Shown here piece by piece: positions 62,063 to 64,000 of a stretch of DNA of 64,000 bases. This DNA comes from Anaerolineales bacterium. Lineage in GTDB: Bacteria > Chloroflexota > Anaerolineae > Anaerolineales > UBA11579. The stretch covers positions 317,971 to 381,970 of the forward strand of contig CP075367.1 of the NCBI GenBank assembly GCA_019454165.1, given 5' to 3'. The notes beneath the pieces were generated by a model that saw nothing but the letters and a program-made list of their open reading frames with translations, did not search any database and was not told the DNA's origin. The first letter of the stretch is position 1, and every line of letters begins with the position of its first letter. Position numbers and translations under genes: made by a program.

Positions 62063-63094
62063 CTAGGCTGCCGTAGCCGTCCGCTGGCGCTGCATGCGGG
62101 CGTACTCGGTCCAGCTGATCAGCTTGTGGGTCTGCTCATCCCACAAGTGCAGGAAGATGGTCTTGAAGCTGGTGAAGAAGGTGATCGTCTCGACCTGGTG
62201 GAAGATCTCGTTCTCGTAGTGCGCGCGTTCCAGGTTGTAGTTGGGGATCTTGGGGGAAAGATGGTGCACATGATGGAAGCCGATGTTGCCGCTGAACCAT
62301 TGAGCAACCTTGTTCATCTTGAAGAAGGACGCGCCGCGTAGGGCCGCTTCGGTATAGTCCCACTCCTCATGCCAGCGCCAGTAGGTGTCCTCGAATTGGT
62401 GCTGAACGTAGAAGAGGAACACGCCGATCGAGGAGCCAAAGACCATGATCGGCAGCCAGATCAGCAGGGTCTCGCGCCAGCCGATCCACAGGCTGAGCCC
62501 GGCGAAGATGACGGCCAGGGCGATGTTGGTGTACAGCACGCTGCGGCGCTCGCGCTTGTCGGCGTCCTTGCTGAGCAGGAAACGGTGCAGCACGATGAAC
62601 AGCAGGGTCGGCCCGACGACGAACTTCACCAGCGGGTTGCGGTAGATGCGGTAGGTCAGCTTGCGGTGCCAGGGCAGCGCGGCGTATTCGTCCACGGTCA
62701 TGGTGTAGATGTCGCCAATGCCGCGGAAGTCAAGATCGCCGGCGGTGGCGTGGTGCTTGGCATGCGTGCGGCGCCAGTGGTGATAGGGCGTCATCGAGAT
62801 GATGCCGAGCACGCCGCCGAGCAGATCATTGAGCTTGGTGGACTTGAAGAACGAATTGTGGCCACAGTCGTGCTGGATGATGAACAGACGCATCATGAAC
62901 AACGCGTTCAGAAACGCCAGGCCCAGCGTGATGAGGTAGTTGACGCGCAGGCTGTAATACATCAGCACCCAGATCAGCAGGTAGGGCACCAGGCTGTTGA
63001 TGAGCTGCCATATGCTCTTTTTGTGGTCAGGCACCTGGTACGGCTTAATAGCGTCTACCCAGGCCGGTTTGGTCTTGGCGTTGGTTGTTTCCAT
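62063..63094 (-). CDS. Fatty acid desaturase
   Basis: This 343-residue membrane di-iron desaturase has the three histidine boxes HDCGHNSF, HHWRRTHAKHH and HHVHH. Hydrophobic segments lie between. It introduces a double bond into acyl chains of membrane lipids with oxygen and a reductant, most probably at an internal position as in omega-3/omega-6-like front members, but regioselectivity is not known. The ATG at 63094 is preferred over the upstream open frame. Confidence 0.93.
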   Translation of the reverse strand: METTNAKTKPAWVDAIKPYQVPDHKKSIWQLINSLVPYLLIWVLMYYSLRVNYLITLGLAFLNALFMMRLFIIQHDCGHNSFFKSTKLNDLLGGVLGIISMTPYHHWRRTHAKHHATAGDLDFRGIGDIYTMTVDEYAALPWHRKLTYRIYRNPLVKFVVGPTLLFIVLHRFLLSKDADKRERRSVLYTNIALAVIFAGLSLWIGWRETLLIWLPIMVFGSSIGVFLFYVQHQFEDTYWRWHEEWDYTEAALRGASFFKMNKVAQWFSGNIGFHHVHHLSPKIPNYNLERAHYENEIFHQVETITFFTSFKTIFLHLWDEQTHKLISWTEYARMQRQRTATAA

Positions 63095-63169
63095 GCAGCT
63101 GCTCCTGAAGAGGGGTTGATACATTGTAGTGGCATAGCGCTCATAGGGCTAGCCACTGGCATAACTTAG

Positions 63170-63550
63170 TTATGAACGTGGTTGAAGCAACATAGCCGCC
63201 CCGCCCAGCAATGCGGCCAGTGACGCTAGCCAATAGAAGATGCCGATCGATAACGTGGCCAGCAGGGTGAGCAGGACGGCGGTGGCGATGAAGACCCCGG
63301 CGGCGCTGCGCTGACCGCGCCCGTAGAAGAACAAAGGCGCGGCGAACAGGGCGCTGAAGATAATGAGGATGACCACGCCCCACCAGCCCTGGGCTTGCAG
63401 CCAGGTCAGTTGGGTGACGGTCTCCACGCCATTGGTCGTGCTGACTTGGGTGGCGCCGGCGGTGAAGAAGACCAGCAAGCTGGCAACCACGCCGCAGATG
63501 GCGGCGAAAGCGAGCAGGAGAGCGGGCAGGCGGGAGAGGATGGCGCGCAT
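63170..63550 (-). CDS. Small four-helix membrane protein, unknown function
   Basis: This 126-residue protein has four predicted helices and two Trp-rich turns (GWWGVVILII). It is encoded just after another small membrane protein with 7 bases between, so the two are likely in one transcript. It has no motif that I recognise. Confidence 0.72.
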   Translation of the reverse strand: MRAILSRLPALLLAFAAICGVVASLLVFFTAGATQVSTTNGVETVTQLTWLQAQGWWGVVILIIFSALFAAPLFFYGRGQRSAAGVFIATAVLLTLLATLSIGIFYWLASLAALLGGAAMLLQPRS

Positions 63551-63557
63551 GTGAACC

Positions 63558-63893
63558 TCACTGAAGGGCGATGTAGGCCAGGCCGAACAGCACAGCGGAG
63601 ACGACCAGGCGGCCGGTTTGCTGGTTCCAGGCGGGCTTGCCGCTGGCGTGGGCGCTGTTGACGGCGGCCAGGATGTGCATGGCCAGCAGGCCGATGGCGA
63701 GGGTCCACAGCGCCCACTGGGAGCTGGCCCACACGAGGTAGCCCGCCACCAGCAGCAGGCCGCCTACGATCAGCATCGAGTTGGCGGCCAGGGTGGTTAC
63801 TTTGCCCTGGCGCCACTGCTGCGGGCCGGCCAGCAGGGCCAGCAAGCCATACAGGGCAATGAAGGGGGCGACGACAAATCTGAGCCAATCCAT
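63558..63893 (-). CDS. Small membrane protein, unknown function
   Basis: This 111-residue protein has three to four hydrophobic helices (FVVAPFIALYGLLALLAG, MLIVGGLLLVAGYLVWA, LAIGLLAMHILAAVN) and a polar turn. It resembles small multi-helix proteins often annotated as hypothetical. It is the upstream gene of a two-gene set with the previous entry. Confidence 0.72.
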   Translation of the reverse strand: MDWLRFVVAPFIALYGLLALLAGPQQWRQGKVTTLAANSMLIVGGLLLVAGYLVWASSQWALWTLAIGLLAMHILAAVNSAHASGKPAWNQQTGRLVVSAVLFGLAYIALQ

Positions 63894-63991
63894 GCCTGCA
63901 TTGTACTGCCAGGCAGCGCAACAAAACCTGCATCGCTTCGTTAGCTAGCTTGATCGTAGTTGTATCTATCTATGTAATCTAGGAGGAACAA

Positions 63992-64000
63992 ATGCGTTTT
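63992..64000 (+). CDS. Start of an unidentified rightward gene, truncated by the window edge
   Basis: A strong AGGAGGA ribosome binding site at 63981-63987 lies 4 bases before an ATG at 63992. Only three codons (Met-Arg-Phe) are seen, so no product can be named. Confidence 0.5.

Overview
The window is a GC-rich chromosomal segment with about 65 protein genes, one tRNA and many short dispersed repeats. Several traits suggest a Chloroflexota bacterium, most likely of the Anaerolineae. These are the T/P-rich lipoprotein linkers, an AAA-R3H (Ycf45/SpoIIIAA-like) ATPase, a bacterial deoxyhypusine-synthase-like gene with pyruvoyl arginine decarboxylase, and repeat families common in that phylum. 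This placement is inference. SDH, isocitrate dehydrogenase, a fatty-acid desaturase and MsrA suggest a respiring organism.

Layout. 1-3.3 kb is leftward: gatA (cut by the window edge), gatC, a lipoprotein esterase, a sulfite-oxidase-like molybdoenzyme and an MBL-fold hydrolase. 3.35-3.76 kb is non-coding, with a cluster of DnaA boxes (two perfect) beside an AT-rich stretch, followed by tRNA-Leu(CAA). To its right are ychF, a lysine-tailed membrane protein, a CcrM-like orphan adenine methyltransferase, pepF and a deoxynucleoside kinase. 10.9-15.2 kb is a leftward GntR / small membrane protein / CPBP-ABC fusion / ABC permease / zinc-ribbon protein operon. It carries two parS palindromes, one in the upstream region and one inside the fusion's linker. 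Together with the DnaA boxes about 10 kb away, these suggest that the chromosomal origin lies in this window.

15.3-36 kb is mostly rightward: an ECF sigma with a membrane propeller partner, a polyamine cassette (DHS-like, pyruvoyl ADC, agmatinase), small enzymes and regulators, pdxST, the R3H ATPase, a racemase, a phosphatase-like/propeller membrane protein, priA and a PRTase. 36-42 kb is leftward: msrA, a Rossmann protein, two paralogous HAAS-type membrane proteins under a PadR regulator, and a RepA-like ATPase. 43-47 kb holds clpC and a seven-bladed propeller fused to a sortase with an internal LPETG. 47.2-50.6 kb is sdhCDAB. 50.6-53 kb is repeat-dense with two paralogous acetyltransferases. 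53-64 kb holds icd, a calcium-type P-ATPase, dus, an M29 aminopeptidase, a dienelactone-hydrolase-like enzyme, bioY, a desaturase and small membrane proteins.

Functional links. Arginine to agmatine to putrescine is encoded in consecutive genes, and the DHS-like enzyme probably makes homospermidine. PdxS and PdxT form PLP synthase. SdhABCD and Icd belong to the TCA cycle. PadR/HAAS and GntR/CPBP-ABC look like envelope-stress or export modules. The most unusual items are the DnaA-box/parS combination, the parS-bearing protease-ABC fusion, the LPETG-sortase propeller, and a duplicated acetyltransferase whose repeat-bearing upstream region is better conserved than its coding sequence.
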